A stretch of DNA of 64,000 bases from Rhipicephalus microplus. Lineage: Eukaryota; Arthropoda; Arachnida; Ixodida; Ixodidae. How positions within the stretch are numbered: position 1 is the stretch's first letter; every line of letters begins with the position of its first letter. The stretch spans positions 79,926,317 through 79,990,316 of the forward strand of contig NC_134702.1 of assembly GCF_043290135.1 (NCBI RefSeq). Reading direction: 5' to 3'. This document shows positions 61,341 through 64,000 of the stretch, piece after piece. A model generated the notes under the pieces. It saw only the letters and a program-made list of their open reading frames with translations. It did not search any database and was not told the DNA's origin. The position numbers were made by a program, and so were the translations under genes.

Positions 61341-61606
61341 CAAATGTAAGCAAATGGAAAGCGGTGTGGCCATATCTTTTCACTTTTTTTTTTCACTGCC
61401 GGTGGTTTTTATTTAAACAAGTGGTAGACACAGCCCTCAAAGATTAAAACCTTTTCATCTCGCGCAGATGTTCTAGAACTCAACAGAACTGCTACGAATA
61501 TTTGTTAGGCCATCTTTATATTCTAAACATGCAGATTGTTATGGCTTTCTTAGGAGGCCTCACAGAGGAAACCCTTTCATTTTTGCAAAGTTGGGTGAAA
61601 GTTTTG

Positions 61607-61841
61607 TTTGTATGATTGATTGATTGATACGTGAGGTTTAACGTGTAAGAACCACCATATGATTATGAGAGACGCCGTAGTTGAGGGCTCCGGAAATTTC
61701 GCCACCTGGAGTTCTTTAACATGCACCCAAATCTGAGCACACGGGTCTCAGCATTATCGCCTTCATCGGCAATGCAGCCGACGCAGCCGGGATTTGATCC
61801 CGCGGCCTGCGAGTCAGCAGCCGAGTACCTTAGCCATTTGA
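61607..61841 (-). mobile_element. 5'-truncated SINE with 14-bp target duplication
   Basis: gggtgaaagttttg occurs at 61593-61606 and 61842-61855. The SINE head lacks about the first 15-20 nt, ending at tggctaaggtactcgg on the minus strand. It lies only ~270 bp from the previous copy in the same orientation. Confidence 0.93.
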
Positions 61842-61855
61842 GGGTGAAAGTTTTG

Positions 61856-64000
61856 AAAGAAGGTGCGAAAACTCAGCATAAACATGGCACGTGTTTTCTG
61901 GATATTTGTGTGGCTTATGCGAAAAGCATATATGTTCCCTTCGTTTCAGTTCACAATTTTCTTTAATCGTTTTGGAGTTGGGTGAAGGAAATTTAGAATT
62001 CATCGTTTTCGCTTTAAATGATTTTTCTCGGCTAAAAACTTTAGCGACTACTATGCCACGCTTAGCTCTGATTTTGATGACTGCTTATCAGAAAGGAGCG
62101 TCAGAGATGAGCGTTTGCTCCTTTGTTGGAAGGGTTCCGGAAAACACGAATGATTTTCATGCCATTAATTCAGGAATAACAACAAAAATGGCTGATTTAA
62201 GGTGATGTCCCGTGAATATGAACAATTGAGCAATCAATGATGAGAACTTTATTTTCATCAAAGGTTGAATGAAAATGCAAGGAATATTTTGACCGATAGA
62301 CATAAGTGGCTAGTGACTGCTCCATAAAATGTGCCACAGAGTATGTACAGTCAGCTTTGAGGTAGGAAACAATGACGATTATATAAATATAAACAACACA
62401 CGTAAGCCATTCCTCTTGTAATCATGCATACTTGTTAAATTTCAATTAGCTTTATATACGAGGCACTCATTTAAAGAAGAACTCAAAAAATGAAATCAAA
62501 CAGACATACACACATGATTACGCGTTTTGACTCGTCAAGAGAGGCTTAGCGACATCAAGAAAGCTCAGCACTCAATAAATCTTAGCCACGTCGAGAGAGG
62601 AACTTGCTAGGCAAGTTTTTGTGTTGTTGTGGCTAAGCTTTCTCTTTTAATGTACCGATAATTATGGTCTGACTCACGTCGTGTTCAGATTCGGACCTCG
62701 CCAGGTATGGTTGTTATCACTCAAAGATAAAAGGAAGGTCCTTTTTGATATCACTAGTAAGCGTTCACAAGCGAGAAATGAAGATTATGTTGTAATGTCC
62801 AGTGTGGCAAATATAAGTAAGTAATCCGTTCGATCCATTCAATTCCTTATAACCACCATCATAACATGTGAATTTAGTTCAAATCTGAGCATTGCTTCGC
62901 TTACCCGGCAAAACAAAACGCAATAACAATTTTGTCAATTGTTCATGAAGCCAGCGTGAATTCAACTATTTCCTTTCTTTTAGAAGTCACATTGTTAAAG
63001 ACCCTGGCATTTAGCCAGGACGGCTGTAAACTTTTCACCCAATTTGAAAGTACTTAAAAGTCAACAAAACGTATGAGCGAGAATGCATCAAGCTAATCTG
63101 TCATTGCATCATCACTGTGAACTCACTGCTTTGTTTCTAGGCAAACTGGTAGATGACTTAAGTAGGAAACGCTGACCTTGCTTGGCGTATTTCTCAAAGA
63201 GATTAGGGCAAGGAACCACGCTTGGGAAACACAATGTCGACGGCACGAGCGCAGAGTGTAGCTGTATAAGAAGAACCCATTAGCCTGGCTGAAGAGAATG
63301 GTGGATTGAAGCCATCGCGTAGGGCGCTCGGATTTGCATAAGGTCATCACGTGACAATAACTAGCTGAGCAGGCATCTGTTTTAATGTCCTGTTCGCAAG
63401 TAAGATTGGTTGCGGAGAAAGCGAAACAGAATGACGACATGTATATTGCACATATCGCACAGAAATTAACACTAACACAGCTTTTTGATATCGTAAGGAT
63501 TCGATCACGTTCGTTTCACTTTAAATAATCGTTATTTGAAAGAGCAGCAACAAGTATTAGGGAACAACTGAAACAAACTTCAAAATTATGCTATTTTTGA
63601 CCTTTAATTGACCAGACTAGTTGATTGAGCCGATAGTTGACGTTCAATTGTCCCACCAAAGGAAAGCATTCTAGTAGAATCTTGTAGTCTTAGTTTTTTT
63701 TTCTGACGCTGCCTATGTCCGGCAGCGGGCAATGTTTTGCCCTAAGTCATTGTGAACATAAGGACATAAAAAGGTAGACAGCACTGAAGCTGTCCAGAAT
63801 ATGGAAGCTTTCATGCCTGTCTCTCTCTGTCTAGTGGAATATGACACTATGGAATAAAGAGACTCAACTCCCAGACAGTTGAAAGTGCACCTGCATAGTG
63901 ACCTTACTAAAGCCAGACAAGAGCTCATATGAGTTTTCTTCGTATAGGCCAATTACTCTAGCAAGTTGTGTGGGAAACGTAATAGAACTCATGGTGCTGA
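61856..64000. other. Stretch without a recognised gene
   Basis: ORFs up to 105 codons (63123-63440 minus) without nameable domains. No complete repeat recognised. Confidence 0.5.

Overview
This 64 kb window looks like gene-poor, repeat-dense DNA of an arthropod, most likely an ixodid (hard) tick, possibly Rhipicephalus. The evidence is its tRNA-derived SINEs, a Gypsy-type Gag with a coiled-coil N-terminus, RNase-H-bearing LINEs and abundant AT, GACA, CAGG and AAC microsatellites. The species is an inference. I found no convincing intact host gene, no true tRNA or rRNA gene and no CRISPR. Almost everything recognisable is a transposable element or its relic.

Layout. 1.3-6.6 kb: a tRNA-derived SINE (minus strand) split by a complete 4,960-bp LTR retrotransposon (minus strand; LTRs 1,136 and 1,135 bp, 5-bp target duplication gcagg, PBS and PPT visible). 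It carries only a broken gag-protease and no polymerase. 7.4-8.3, 10.2-10.5, 36.1-36.4, 44.9-45.3, 57.4-58.1 and 58.6-59.4 kb: members of one repeat family with ggggcgaagc/gcttcgcccc ends and, in most copies, an internal degenerate tetranucleotide (ccgt/ccat) block. 12.0-13.3 kb: a THAP-domain relic between 15-bp inverted repeats. 14.3-15.2 kb: a ~0.9 kb repeat with an inverted relative at 48.2-49.1 kb, abutted by a MITE-like element at 15.2-16.1 kb. 19.6-21.2 kb: a dead PIF/Harbinger transposase. 31.4-32.7 kb: a LINE 3' end whose 5' part is inverted (twin-priming shape) with an (AAC)n tail. 35.0-35.5 kb: a relic encoding 17-residue repeats. 36.5-39.4 kb: an old LTR-retroelement relic with a gag-like region and an unrecognised open region. 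49.4-49.9 kb: the 3' end of a second LINE (minus). 50.0-55.3 kb: a nearly full-length, multiply disabled LINE (three-knuckle ORF1; endonuclease, reverse transcriptase and RNase H in ORF2). Four copies of a CAATCAAT-tailed SINE (29.2, 39.8, 61.1, 61.6 kb) have 13-14-bp target duplications.

How the parts relate. The genes do not form a pathway. The window is a record of nested insertions and decay. The SINEs presumably depended on LINE machinery, the polymerase-less LTR element on an autonomous relative, and the MITE-like and ggggcgaagc elements on unseen transposases. A recurring oddity is tight, near-perfect hairpins of 16-19 bp with 2-4-nt loops and larger snap-back inversions (16.1, 22.4, 46.8, 52.2 and 57.9 kb), which look like template-switch scars. 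The stretches between these elements hold only short ORFs with no recognisable domain.
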